Shown here: in pieces, positions 1 through 8,118 of the stretch
Numbering within the stretch: position 1 is the stretch's first letter
Layout of the letters: each line of letters opens with the position of its first letter
Assembly: GCA_023953835.1 (NCBI GenBank)
Contig: JAMLJB010000001.1
Span: forward strand, 2,577,501 to 2,641,500
Direction of reading: 5' to 3'
Length of the DNA stretch: 64,000 nt
Source of the DNA: Rhizobiaceae bacterium
GTDB taxonomy: Bacteria; Pseudomonadota; Alphaproteobacteria; Rhizobiales; Rhizobiaceae
Position numbers and translations under genes: made by a program
The notes under the pieces: model-generated
What the model was told of the DNA's origin: nothing
Seen by the model: the letters and a program-made list of their open reading frames with translations, nothing else
Database searches by the model: none

Positions 1-453
1 CTGTTCAACGACCTGTCGGGCGAAACCGATATACTGCACGAATATTTCATACCGCGCGGGACCTATGGCGGATTCATCGAAGGCGCGCGCGAGGTGCTGT
101 CGGCGCAGGATCTGCCGGTGCTCAACGCCTCGATCAGGATCGTGCATCAGGAGGACATTGCGCTCAACTATGCGCCTGCGCCGGCCTTCTCGCTGGTGCT
201 CTATGTCAACCAGCCGACGACGGAGGAGGGCAACCGCCGGATGCGGGACCTGACGCGCAGGCTGGTCGACCTGACACTGGCGCATGGCGGACGGTTTTTC
301 CTGCCCTACCAGCTTCACTATACGGGCGCGCAATTGCTGGCGTCCTACCCGGAAATGCCGGGTTTCCTTGCCGCCAAGCTGCGCTACGATCCCGGCGAGC
401 TTTTCACATCCACCTTCTATCGCGCGCTCAAGGCGCTATCGGGGACAGCATGA
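1..453 (+). CDS. FAD-linked oxidase, C-terminal part (5' end outside window)
   Basis: The reading frame is open from base 1, so only the last 150 codons are present. The segment contains HEYFIPR followed by a compact alpha/beta region, which resembles the C-terminal substrate-binding half of FAD_binding_4-type oxidases (the DprE1/alditol oxidase group). The FAD-binding half lies outside the window. Its stop overlaps the start of the next gene as ATGA, so the two are probably translationally coupled. The substrate cannot be inferred. Confidence 0.6.
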   Translation: MFNDLSGETDILHEYFIPRGTYGGFIEGAREVLSAQDLPVLNASIRIVHQEDIALNYAPAPAFSLVLYVNQPTTEEGNRRMRDLTRRLVDLTLAHGGRFFLPYQLHYTGAQLLASYPEMPGFLAAKLRYDPGELFTSTFYRALKALSGTA

Positions 454-1064
454 AAACAGGCCTTGTGCTATTCGGCGCAGCGATGCTCGCCGCCACGGCA
501 ACGCTGGCGGACGAGAGCAAGGCGTTCCGGCTGAAGCTTGGGGAGCAGTCCATCGATCTCGACGTCGATGAGGATGCGCGGATCACCCTGCCGGACGGCT
601 CGACGGCGACGGTCACGCTGAGCCGCAACGAATTTGCCACCTATGCGGCACAGGGCTTTTCCTTCGTCCATCCGAGCGACGTTTCGGTGACTCGCTCGCT
701 GCTTGGCGAAGGTCTTGTGCAGCACCTCATGACCACGGCGCTCGGTACGATGGTGATCGTGCAGAGCTATGACGACCTCGATCCGAGTTCGCTGGGCGAA
801 CTGATGCTGAAGGAACTGACCGGCGACGCGGTGTCGGCGGGCGCGAAACTCGACCGGCGGCCTGCGGGGCGCGATGCCGCTGGCAAAAAGCTGTCGGGCA
901 TCGCGGCGACCGCCACGCTGAAACACGACACGGTGGACTATGAGATCGAGACCTACGGCAAGGACGATGCCGGTGTGATCGTCATCACGCGGATGGACCG
1001 CGACAACGCCGCGCAGGACGGCGCCAAGATCGACAAGTTCTGGGAAACGTTCAGGATTCAGTAG
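450..1064 (+). CDS. Exported protein of unknown function
   Basis: This is a 204-residue protein with a clear N-terminal signal peptide (roughly residues 1-20, MKTGLVLFGAAMLAATATLA). The mature part is a mixed alpha/beta domain of about 180 residues with no motif I recognise. The start codon overlaps the stop of the FAD-oxidase gene (ATGA), which suggests one transcript and a possible functional link. The 3' end overlaps the convergent gene at 1058-2191 by 7 bp. Periplasmic location is inferred from the signal peptide only. Confidence 0.7.
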   Translation: MKTGLVLFGAAMLAATATLADESKAFRLKLGEQSIDLDVDEDARITLPDGSTATVTLSRNEFATYAAQGFSFVHPSDVSVTRSLLGEGLVQHLMTTALGTMVIVQSYDDLDPSSLGELMLKELTGDAVSAGAKLDRRPAGRDAAGKKLSGIAATATLKHDTVDYEIETYGKDDAGVIVITRMDRDNAAQDGAKIDKFWETFRIQ

Positions 1065-2191
1065 TCGTAGACGTGTTCCAGCCGCGCGCCCGACTTTTCC
1101 AGCAGGGGTATGACCTCATGCAGCCGCCTGACCGCGACCGCCAGCCCAAGGCGGCGATGGCGGGGGTCGGCGGGCAGGCGATAATCGAACAGCAGCCGCG
1201 TCTTGGGCGGCAGGACGATTGCGCCGTTTGAAATCGCGGTGAAGAGGATTTCGTCGTTGCCGCCGATTTCCACGAACCGCAGGCCGCGCCCGATGAGCCT
1301 CGGCAGCATTTCCGTGAACGCCTGGTAGCGCTTCGTTACGAACACCGCACCGTCCAGCCCCATGTCCTTTTCAAGCCTTGTGTCCGGCTCTCCGTCGATG
1401 GCCAGCGCAACCGGGCCTTTTGCCCACACATGGATGTCGAGCGCGGCGGGTTCGGCGGTTGCCGACAGGCCGGACTTGATGAGATCGGCATAGGCCTGCT
1501 TGATCGTGTAGGCGAGACCGAAGGCAGATTTTCGCTCGGTGGTGCGGGTGGGATCGTCGCCTTCTTCGGGGAGCAGCAGGAGCAATCCGTCGCGCTTCTG
1601 CGCATAGGCGAATTGGTACCATGGCACCTGGTCGAGGAACGCCGCATAGTCCTTCGCGACGCGGGCGAGGTAACGGTCGGCGGCAACCGGCCGGCCGGAT
1701 GTCCATTCCGTGAAGCGACCGACGGTGTTTTCATAGGCCGATTGAACGGCAAGCTCGATCGTGTGGCTTGTGCCGATCACCGCCAGCATCTGGTGGTTGG
1801 CGAAGTTGAACGGATGACCGGAACTGGCGCGGATCACCATCGCATAGTCCTGCCAGAAGCGCCCGATATAGGCCCAGTAAGGGAACTCGCTCTCGCGACG
1901 GCCTGCATCGAGGAAGGCTGCATATTCGCGGGCGGCATAGACGATCGCCCATTCGGGATAGGTGAGATAGGTGGACTCCTCAGTGCGCTGGTAGCCGGGA
2001 ATTTCTGCCCGCACCTCGGCGGCAAGCTCGGGCAGCGGTGCACCGGTCGTGAGGCCGGGAAGCGAGGATTTGCGGATCGCGGGCGTGGTGGCGAAGCCAT
2101 AGGCGATGCCCGCCAGCGGAATGGCCACCACGATCAGCACAATGACCAGCGCGACTTTGGCCAGCCGCCATATGAGCCGCAACGGGAACAA
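1058..2191 (-). CDS. Membrane-anchored protein of unknown function
   Basis: This is a 377-residue protein with one N-terminal membrane anchor (about residues 8-32, rich in V/I/L/A) and a large extracytoplasmic or soluble domain rich in aromatic residues (PEWAIVYAAREYAAF, FPYWAYIGRFWQDY). I do not recognise the family. It starts 3 bp after the stop of the DUF4383-like gene, so the two minus-strand genes probably form an operon. It converges on the signal-peptide gene at 450-1064 with a short overlap. Confidence 0.7.
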   Translation of the reverse strand: MFPLRLIWRLAKVALVIVLIVVAIPLAGIAYGFATTPAIRKSSLPGLTTGAPLPELAAEVRAEIPGYQRTEESTYLTYPEWAIVYAAREYAAFLDAGRRESEFPYWAYIGRFWQDYAMVIRASSGHPFNFANHQMLAVIGTSHTIELAVQSAYENTVGRFTEWTSGRPVAADRYLARVAKDYAAFLDQVPWYQFAYAQKRDGLLLLLPEEGDDPTRTTERKSAFGLAYTIKQAYADLIKSGLSATAEPAALDIHVWAKGPVALAIDGEPDTRLEKDMGLDGAVFVTKRYQAFTEMLPRLIGRGLRFVEIGGNDEILFTAISNGAIVLPPKTRLLFDYRLPADPRHRRLGLAVAVRRLHEVIPLLEKSGARLEHVYDY

Positions 2192-2194
2192 GGG

Positions 2195-2623
2195 TCACGC
2201 GGCCGAATAGCGTTGGTGGGCCTGTCTTGCCAGCCAATAGCCGACAAAGACCGCGAAGCCGCCGATGGCCAGATGCGGCAGGTTGGCGAAGAAGCGGGTC
2301 GGGAAGTCGATGTCGGGGCGGATGCCCGAGATGAAGATGCCGCCGTCGAGGCAGCCCGAGCCTGTGAGCAGGCCGAGCACGCCGTCAAACAGGTAGACCG
2401 CGCCGAACAGCCTGAAATAGAGCACGGATTGCCGGTTCGAGATGAACGCCGCTGCAAGCGCCCAGACGCCCGAGAACGCATGCAGCAGGTCGTCATACCA
2501 TTGCAGGCTGAATAGGCCGAACAGATTGCCGCTCGCGTCGTTGAAAGCCGGGACATAGCCGATGGCCACGACCAGGAAGAACATGACGCCGTAGAAAACG
2601 GCGAGCTTCTGAATGAGAGTCAT
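2195..2623 (-). CDS. DUF4383-like integral membrane protein
   Basis: This 142-residue protein has four apparent hydrophobic helices (near residues 5-25, 45-65, 68-90 and 113-132). The size, the motif LHAFSGVWALAAAF and a charged loop before the last helix match the DUF4383 family of small bacterial membrane proteins of unknown function. It is the first gene of a two-gene minus-strand unit with 1058-2191. ATG start at 2623 follows a purine-rich stretch. Confidence 0.65.
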   Translation of the reverse strand: MTLIQKLAVFYGVMFFLVVAIGYVPAFNDASGNLFGLFSLQWYDDLLHAFSGVWALAAAFISNRQSVLYFRLFGAVYLFDGVLGLLTGSGCLDGGIFISGIRPDIDFPTRFFANLPHLAIGGFAVFVGYWLARQAHQRYSAA

Positions 2624-3228
2624 GGGCGTTCTCCGTTCGTGGCGCGGAGACTATGCGACCTCTGCTAAGGAATGACAAACGCCCAAAAAACAGAGCAGGC
2701 GCTGGAATTGCTTCCAGCGCCTCCCTGTCAAAGTTCCGGCTTTTTTCAGGCAGCAATACCGAAGGTCTCGCGCCATCCATCGCCTTCTTTTTGACGGTTC
2801 GCCGCATCCGGGTCCGAAAACACCGACTGTTTTGAACCTCGCCTTGCGCACCCTTGCGGGTTTGCCTGACGTCCATCGAAGACTTGACCGGCCTTCATGG
2901 CAGCATCGGTCCGCCGATAACGCTTGCACGCTGTCTGCGGTCCCGGTTCGTCCGGTTCTCCACGGGCAAGCCCGCAGGTTCCGTCCTTCGCCGGGCTCAG
3001 CCTGGCCTCGTCTATCCTTGCCTTTCGGCTCCGATTTCCGTGGCCGCCTGAGATGACTAAACCTTAGCTTGTCGGGGGCTTGATGGATACAACCTCGCCC
3101 CTGTGGATAACGGGGTTATCGGGAATCGTTGCGGCGCAAAATAAGTGTCGGCTAAACTCGTATTCCTGCTTGCCAGCGAAAGGTGTTCGGGGCTTTGTGA
3201 CAGTGTTCATGCCCGGAGGAGGAGTCGG
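2624..3228. other. 605-bp intergenic region with a strong hairpin and no convincing gene
   Basis: No supported protein gene lies here; the frames open in it are rich in Arg/Cys/Ser and lack good ribosome-binding sites. Visible structure includes a perfect 10-bp inverted repeat GGCGCTGGAA-TTGC-TTCCAGCGCC at about 2697-2720. On the minus strand it is followed after eight bases by a T-run. There is also a DnaA-box-like TGTGGATAA at 3102-3110, and GATAAC-GGG-GTTATC around 3106-3120. It separates divergent genes and so should hold both promoters. Confidence 0.5.
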
Positions 3229-4161
3229 GTGAAAATCGGGGTCGTCCTGAACCCGGTGGCCGGGGGAGGCCGCCTGAAACGCCGCTGGCCGCAGATCGAG
3301 GCCGCGTTGAAGCTACATTGCACCGAACTCGACATGCGCGAGACGGAGGAGGCGGGTGACGGCGAGAGGCTGGCGCTGGCCTTCGCCGGGCAGGGCTGCG
3401 AACTGGTGATCGCGGCAGGCGGCGACGGCACCGCCAGCGAGGTCGCCGACGGTCTGTTGCAGGCACGCGCGGAAACGGGCACGGCGGTTGCGCTCGGTAT
3501 ACTGCCCTGCGGCACAGGCACCGATTTTGCGCGAGGGCTCGGCCTGCCGCTCGATCCGGTCGAGGCCGCAAAGCGGATCGTGGGTGCGACGCCGCGAGCC
3601 ATCGATGCGGGGCGGGTGAGTTTCATCGACGACCATGGCGCGCTGGCCAGCCGCCATTTCATCAATGTCGCAAGCGTCGGGATTTCGGGCGCAACCGACC
3701 GCGCGGTCAATGCCGACCTGCGCAAGGGACGGGTCTCGGCAAAGGCACTGTTCTACTGGCGCACGGTGGTGGAATTTCTCCGCTTCAGGTTTCAGGATGT
3801 GCGGATCGCCGTTGACGATGCGGAGCCGTTTGAGGCGCGCGTGGCGCTGGTGTCGGCCTGCAATGGCCGCTATTTCGGCGCGGGCATGATGATCGCACCG
3901 GATGCCGAACTGGATGACGGGCAGTTCGATGTCGTGATCGTGCGCGCATCCGGCAAGCTCGGCCTGCTGAGGGATCTGCGCCTGCTCTATGGCGGGCGTC
4001 ATCGCAACCACCATGCCGTCACGATCCTGCGATGCCGCAAGCTGGTGGTGGAGCCGATGGACGCCACTAACGTGCCGCTGGTCGATGCGGACGGCGAAGC
4101 ACCGGGATATGCGCCCGCGACATTCGAGGTTCTGCCCGGCGCGCTGCTGCTCAAGTGTTGA
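3229..4161 (+). CDS. Diacylglycerol/lipid kinase family protein (YegS-like)
   Basis: This is a 310-residue DAGK_cat-fold protein. The N terminus reads VKIGVVLNPVAGGG (nucleotide-binding entry strand), followed by AAGGDGTASEVADGL with the GGDGT phosphate-binding motif and LPCGTGTDFARGLG. The C-terminal half has the usual beta-sandwich pattern (ACNGRYFGAGMMIAPDAELDDG). These are the hallmarks of bacterial diacylglycerol/sphingosine-type lipid kinases. I choose the GTG at 3229 because GGAGGAGGAG lies just upstream and the homology starts there; an upstream ATG at 3145 would add 28 unlikely residues. The true lipid substrate is not predictable. Confidence 0.85.
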   Translation: MKIGVVLNPVAGGGRLKRRWPQIEAALKLHCTELDMRETEEAGDGERLALAFAGQGCELVIAAGGDGTASEVADGLLQARAETGTAVALGILPCGTGTDFARGLGLPLDPVEAAKRIVGATPRAIDAGRVSFIDDHGALASRHFINVASVGISGATDRAVNADLRKGRVSAKALFYWRTVVEFLRFRFQDVRIAVDDAEPFEARVALVSACNGRYFGAGMMIAPDAELDDGQFDVVIVRASGKLGLLRDLRLLYGGRHRNHHAVTILRCRKLVVEPMDATNVPLVDADGEAPGYAPATFEVLPGALLLKC

Positions 4162-4233
4162 ATCAAGAGCTTCGAAAACTGATTCAACTGCCTGCGGTCA
4201 TGATTCCGTCGGCTTGGATAAGTGTTTGATGTA

Positions 4234-5445
4234 TCACGGCAAAACCGGAACCGGATGCGGCTCCAGATGCAGCAGCGTCCCGGTGTAAGGGTTGGCCTCG
4301 CAAAAGGCTTCGTCCAGTTCGACGCCGAGGCCGGGTTCGGTCGAGGGGAACACATAGCCGTCCTGCCACTCGATCTTTTTCTTCAGGAGCCGCGCGTGGA
4401 TGCCGTCCCATGTCCTGATGGATTCGAGGATGAGGAAGTTCGGGAGGGTGAGCGAAAGCTGGATGTTCGCCGCGCCGACCACCGGGCCGCAATAGCAGTG
4501 TGGCGCGATCTGGATATGGTAAGCCTCTGCCATCGCGGCGATCTTCTTCGTTTCGAGAATGCCGCCGGAGCGGCCGAGATCGGGCTGGAGAATTGTCGCG
4601 GCGCGCTGCTCGATGACGCGCGCGAACTCCCATTTCGTGGTGAGCCGCTCGCCGGTGGCGATGGGGATTTTGGTGCCGCGCGCCACCTCGGCCATGACTT
4701 CCGGCATGTCGGGCGGGACCGGCTCCTCGAACCAGAGCGGATCGTATGGCTCGATGGCCGCGGCCATGCGCAGCGCGCCCGATGCGGTAAACTGGCCGTG
4801 CGTGCCGAACAGGATGTCGGCGCGTGTTCCGACCGCCTCTCGAATCGCCTTCATCATGCGGGCCGACAGGTCGATATCGGCAAGGCGCGGCTGGCGTCCG
4901 TCCCATGCGGACCACGGCCCGGCGGGGTCGAGCTTCACGGCGCTGAAACCCTGCTCGACATAGAGCGCGGCGCATTCGGCGGCGAGGCCGGGATCGTTAT
5001 AGACGTTCACGTCTCCCGCTTCGGACGGCACGACGCTGCCGGCATGTGGGTAGAGATAGGTGTAGGTGCGCAATTTCTCGAGCACCGCGCCGCCGAGCAG
5101 CTTGTGCACGGGCTTGCCCGCTTCCTTGCCGATAATGTCCCAGCAGGCGATTTCGAGCGCCGAGACGCAGCCCATCATGGACAGGTCGGGACGCTGCGAA
5201 AAGCCCGACGCATAGGCGCGCCGGAAGAAGGTCTCGATGTCGTGCGGATCGCGCCCGACGAGATAGCGGGCGGCGCAATCCTCGATCATATGCGCCGTGA
5301 CATGCGGGCCGAAGGTGGCGTTGTAGGCTTCGCCATAGCCGACGACGCCGGAATCGGTGGTGAGCTTCACGAAGATGAAATAGCGCCCGCCCAGCCCTGC
5401 GGCGTCGTTGCCGACCACCCATGTCCTGACGTCGGTGATCTTCAT
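4234..5445 (-). CDS. Enolase-superfamily sugar-acid dehydratase/cycloisomerase (mandelate racemase/muconate lactonizing type)
   Basis: This 403-residue protein starts MKITDVRTWVV and has the capping domain then the TIM barrel of the mandelate racemase/muconate lactonizing subgroup. The barrel shows AVKLDP (strand 2), WFEEPVPP (Glu at strand 4), IATGERL (Glu at strand 5) and IAPHCYCGP (catalytic His). At strand 3, where most members carry a metal-binding Asp, the sequence reads ILFGTHGQ, so Gly seems to replace the Asp with a conserved His nearby. Its start overlaps the stop of the GMC oxidoreductase gene (ATGA). Paired with a GMC enzyme it probably acts on an oxidised sugar or sugar acid, but the exact substrate is unknown. 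Confidence 0.85.
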   Translation of the reverse strand: MKITDVRTWVVGNDAAGLGGRYFIFVKLTTDSGVVGYGEAYNATFGPHVTAHMIEDCAARYLVGRDPHDIETFFRRAYASGFSQRPDLSMMGCVSALEIACWDIIGKEAGKPVHKLLGGAVLEKLRTYTYLYPHAGSVVPSEAGDVNVYNDPGLAAECAALYVEQGFSAVKLDPAGPWSAWDGRQPRLADIDLSARMMKAIREAVGTRADILFGTHGQFTASGALRMAAAIEPYDPLWFEEPVPPDMPEVMAEVARGTKIPIATGERLTTKWEFARVIEQRAATILQPDLGRSGGILETKKIAAMAEAYHIQIAPHCYCGPVVGAANIQLSLTLPNFLILESIRTWDGIHARLLKKKIEWQDGYVFPSTEPGLGVELDEAFCEANPYTGTLLHLEPHPVPVLP

Positions 5446-7058
5446 GCGTGGTCCTCCAGCACCATCGCCGCACCCTTCCAGCCGGTCATGATCGCGGGCG
5501 CATTGGTGTTGCCCGCAATATTGCCCGGAAAAATGGACGCATCGATAACGCGCAGCCCGTCGACGCCGTGCACGCGCAGGCGCGGGTCCACCACCGACTG
5601 CGCCGGGTCCGGTCCCATGCGGCAGGTGGCGACCGGATGATAGACCGTGCCGCTGCGCTTGCGGAAATCCAGAATCAGATCCTCGTCGGAAGTGATTGAA
5701 GGACCGGGCAGAATTTCCTCTTCGATGAACTCGGCCATGGCAGGTTGGGCCGCAATGGTGCGGACGAATTTTACGGCGGCCAGCATTTCGGCAACGTCAT
5801 GCTCAGTGGAAAGCGCGTTCGGCGTGATGCGGGGATAGTCGCGCGGATCGGCGGAGCGGATAATGATTTCGCCGCGACTCGTGGGGCGGCAGTTCGACAG
5901 GCCGATGGAGAAGCCCGGCCACGGATCGGGCGTCAGGATCGGTCGCTCACCTGCCTTCGGGATGACAGTCGAGAAGGCCTGGAAGTAGAGCTGCATGTTG
6001 GGTCGCGGCTGTCTCGGATCGGTCCGGAAGAAGCCGCCCGCATTGTTCATGGAGAGCGAAAGCGGGCCGGAGCGCAGCAGCAGATATTGCGCACCGACCA
6101 GCGCCTTGCCCCACCATGGCCGCAGGATCTGGTTCAGCGTCGGCGAACGACCCCTGAAGGTGTAGTTGATGCCGATATGGTCTTCCAGATTGCGGCCGAC
6201 ATGCTCGTTGGGATGGACGACGCCGATGCCGAGCGCGGACAGATGCGTCGCCGGGCCGATGCCGGACAATTGCAGCAATTGCGGCGAGTTGACGGAACCG
6301 CCGCAGACGATCACCTCGTGCGCGGCGCGCACCTGATGGCGACGGCCCTTCTGTTCATATTCGATGCCGGTGGCGCGCCTTCCCTCGAACAGGATGCGGG
6401 TGGCGAGCGCATGCATCTCGACGCGGACATTGGCGCGGCGCATCGCCGGGCGGAGGAAGGCGCGCGCCGCCGACATGCGCCGTCCGCCCTTCGTGGAAAT
6501 CTGGTAGATGCCGACGCCTTCCTGCGTCGCGCCGTTGAAATCGGCATTGAGCGGAAGGCCCGCCTGTTGTGCTGCGTCAAGGTAGCGGCGCGACAGCGGA
6601 TGCACGGCGGCGGTGCAATCCGTGACATGGACGGGGCCGCCGACGCCGCGCCATTCGTCCGCGCCGGTTTCGTTGTCCTCGATGGCCTTGAAGGCGGGCA
6701 GCACGTCGCGCCAGCCCCAGCCGATGTTTCCTGCCGCCGCCCAGCCATCATAATCCGCCGGATGGCCGCGCATCCACACCATGGCGTTGATGGAACTCGA
6801 TCCGCCGAGAATCTTTCCGCGCGGCCAGTGATCGGCGTTTCCCGCGAGGCCGGGGTCGGGTTCGGTCCTGTAGTTCCAGTTCACGGCGGGGTCGAAGAAG
6901 CATTTCCCGTAGCCGAGCGGCATCTGCACGAAGAAGCGCCGATCCGTGCCGCCCGCTTCCAGAACCAGCACGGAATAGCGCCCGCTCGCCGACAATCGTT
7001 CGGCGACCACCGAACCCGCCGAGCCGGAGCCGACGATCACGAAATCATAGGTCTGCAT
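5442..7058 (-). CDS. GMC-family oxidoreductase (choline dehydrogenase-like)
   Basis: This is a 538-residue flavoprotein. The N-terminal FAD motif is VGSGSAGSVVAERL (about residues 9-22), followed by GGTDRRFFVQMP and GKILGGSSSINAMVWMRG, the classic GMC signature 1. The C-terminal region has YHPVATCRMG and a GNTNAP segment holding the catalytic His and Asn of the family. I prefer ATG 7058; a TTG at 7079 would add seven residues. It is the first gene of a two-gene operon with the enolase-superfamily gene (overlapping ATGA) and is divergent from the cupin gene. It likely oxidises a polyol, sugar or alcohol. Confidence 0.88.
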   Translation of the reverse strand: MQTYDFVIVGSGSAGSVVAERLSASGRYSVLVLEAGGTDRRFFVQMPLGYGKCFFDPAVNWNYRTEPDPGLAGNADHWPRGKILGGSSSINAMVWMRGHPADYDGWAAAGNIGWGWRDVLPAFKAIEDNETGADEWRGVGGPVHVTDCTAAVHPLSRRYLDAAQQAGLPLNADFNGATQEGVGIYQISTKGGRRMSAARAFLRPAMRRANVRVEMHALATRILFEGRRATGIEYEQKGRRHQVRAAHEVIVCGGSVNSPQLLQLSGIGPATHLSALGIGVVHPNEHVGRNLEDHIGINYTFRGRSPTLNQILRPWWGKALVGAQYLLLRSGPLSLSMNNAGGFFRTDPRQPRPNMQLYFQAFSTVIPKAGERPILTPDPWPGFSIGLSNCRPTSRGEIIIRSADPRDYPRITPNALSTEHDVAEMLAAVKFVRTIAAQPAMAEFIEEEILPGPSITSDEDLILDFRKRSGTVYHPVATCRMGPDPAQSVVDPRLRVHGVDGLRVIDASIFPGNIAGNTNAPAIMTGWKGAAMVLEDHA

Positions 7059-7226
7059 GGCGGCGCGCCGGTTCCTCAATCTTTGGCGAGGCTAGTCGCT
7101 GACAGATATGTCCGTGTTGCGCCGGGGCGGCAAGCGCTGTGAAAATTGCGACCGGCGCGTGTCGCAGGCAGCCGCGTGGCGCGTACTGCAATGCGGTTGC
7201 ATGGGGCCTCGACTGGAGGAGCGCCG

Positions 7227-7622
7227 ATGTCCGACAAGCCCGTGGTGACGAATGAAAGCGAACGCGAGCGCGAGGGCTGGGACGACCCGGCGCGCGGCAG
7301 GGTTTCCTGGTACACGCTTGTGAGCGGCGACATCACGCCGACCAGCGCGCTCAGTTGCGGCATTGCCGAGCTTGAAGCACGTACGGGTATCCTGAAGCCG
7401 CACCGGCACGCGCCTGCCGAACTCTATCACATTCTCGAAGGGCAGGGCGTGCTGACACTCGACGGCGAGCATCGTGTGGTGACGGCGGGCGATACGGTGT
7501 TCATTCCGGGCGATGCCGAACACGGCATCCGTAATGAGGGCAGCGCCGTGCTTCGCCTGTTCTACGTGTTCCCGCAGGATCGCTTCTCCGACGTGGTCTA
7601 TCGTTTCCGCGAGGCGGGTTGA
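7227..7622 (+). CDS. Single-domain cupin protein
   Basis: This is a 131-residue protein. The double-stranded beta-helix metal-site motifs are present: PHRHAPAELYHILEG (His, His, Glu) and, after about 30 residues, PGDAEHGIRN (second motif His). It is the usual small cupin_2 size. ATG 7227 is preceded by GGAGGAG at 7214-7220, which rules out the longer upstream frame. It is divergent from the GMC/enolase operon across a 168-bp gap, so it may share regulation or handle a product of that pathway; that link is inference. Confidence 0.85.
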   Translation: MSDKPVVTNESEREREGWDDPARGRVSWYTLVSGDITPTSALSCGIAELEARTGILKPHRHAPAELYHILEGQGVLTLDGEHRVVTAGDTVFIPGDAEHGIRNEGSAVLRLFYVFPQDRFSDVVYRFREAG

Positions 7623-7710
7623 GAAATCGGGCGGTTCGCATGCCTTGACAATTGCGCCTCTCCATTGAGATTGGCCGCAGCTTCGTTGCGCGGGAAACAG
7701 GACAGAGGAA

Positions 7711-8100
7711 ATGCCGGGACCGGATGGGCTGCAGACAGGCGAACTGACGCTTCGAACCTTCGCCATGCCGAGCGACGCCAATGCGGCGGGCGATATTTTC
7801 GGCGGCTGGGTCATGGCGCAGATGGATATGGCGGCTGGCATGCGCGCTGCCGAACGGGCGCGAGGGCGCGTCGCAACCGTGGCCGTGAAGGAAATGGCAT
7901 TCGCCAAGCCGGTCAAGATCGGCGACACGCTCTGTGTCTATACCGAGATCAGGAAAATCGGCCGCACGTCGATCACTCTCAAGGTGGATGCCTGGGCGCG
8001 GCGTTACCTCACCCATATCATCGAGAAAGTGACCTACGCGGATTTCGTGATGGTCGCGCTTGACGGCGAGGGAAAGCCGACCCCCATTCCGCCTGAGTGA
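7711..8100 (+). CDS. Acyl-CoA thioesterase, YciA-like hotdog fold
   Basis: This is a 129-residue hotdog protein. The motif DANAAGDIFGGWVMAQMDMAAG contains the N...GG...D active-site pattern of YciA/acyl-CoA hydrolases, followed by VAVKEMAFAKPVKIGD and a basic beta strand near the C terminus. Length and motif order match the family, which hydrolyses medium- to long-chain acyl-CoA in the cytoplasm. A GAGGAA ribosome-binding site lies directly before the ATG. It converges on the CBS-domain gene with 18 bp between stops. Confidence 0.88.
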   Translation: MPGPDGLQTGELTLRTFAMPSDANAAGDIFGGWVMAQMDMAAGMRAAERARGRVATVAVKEMAFAKPVKIGDTLCVYTEIRKIGRTSITLKVDAWARRYLTHIIEKVTYADFVMVALDGEGKPTPIPPE

Positions 8101-8118
8101 ATGGAATGAAACCGCGCG

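Noticed and set aside
2493..2929. Two overlapping Arg/Cys-rich minus-strand frames as genes
   Set aside because: They lack ribosome-binding sites and overlap a hairpin with T-run; composition is unlike the real genes around.
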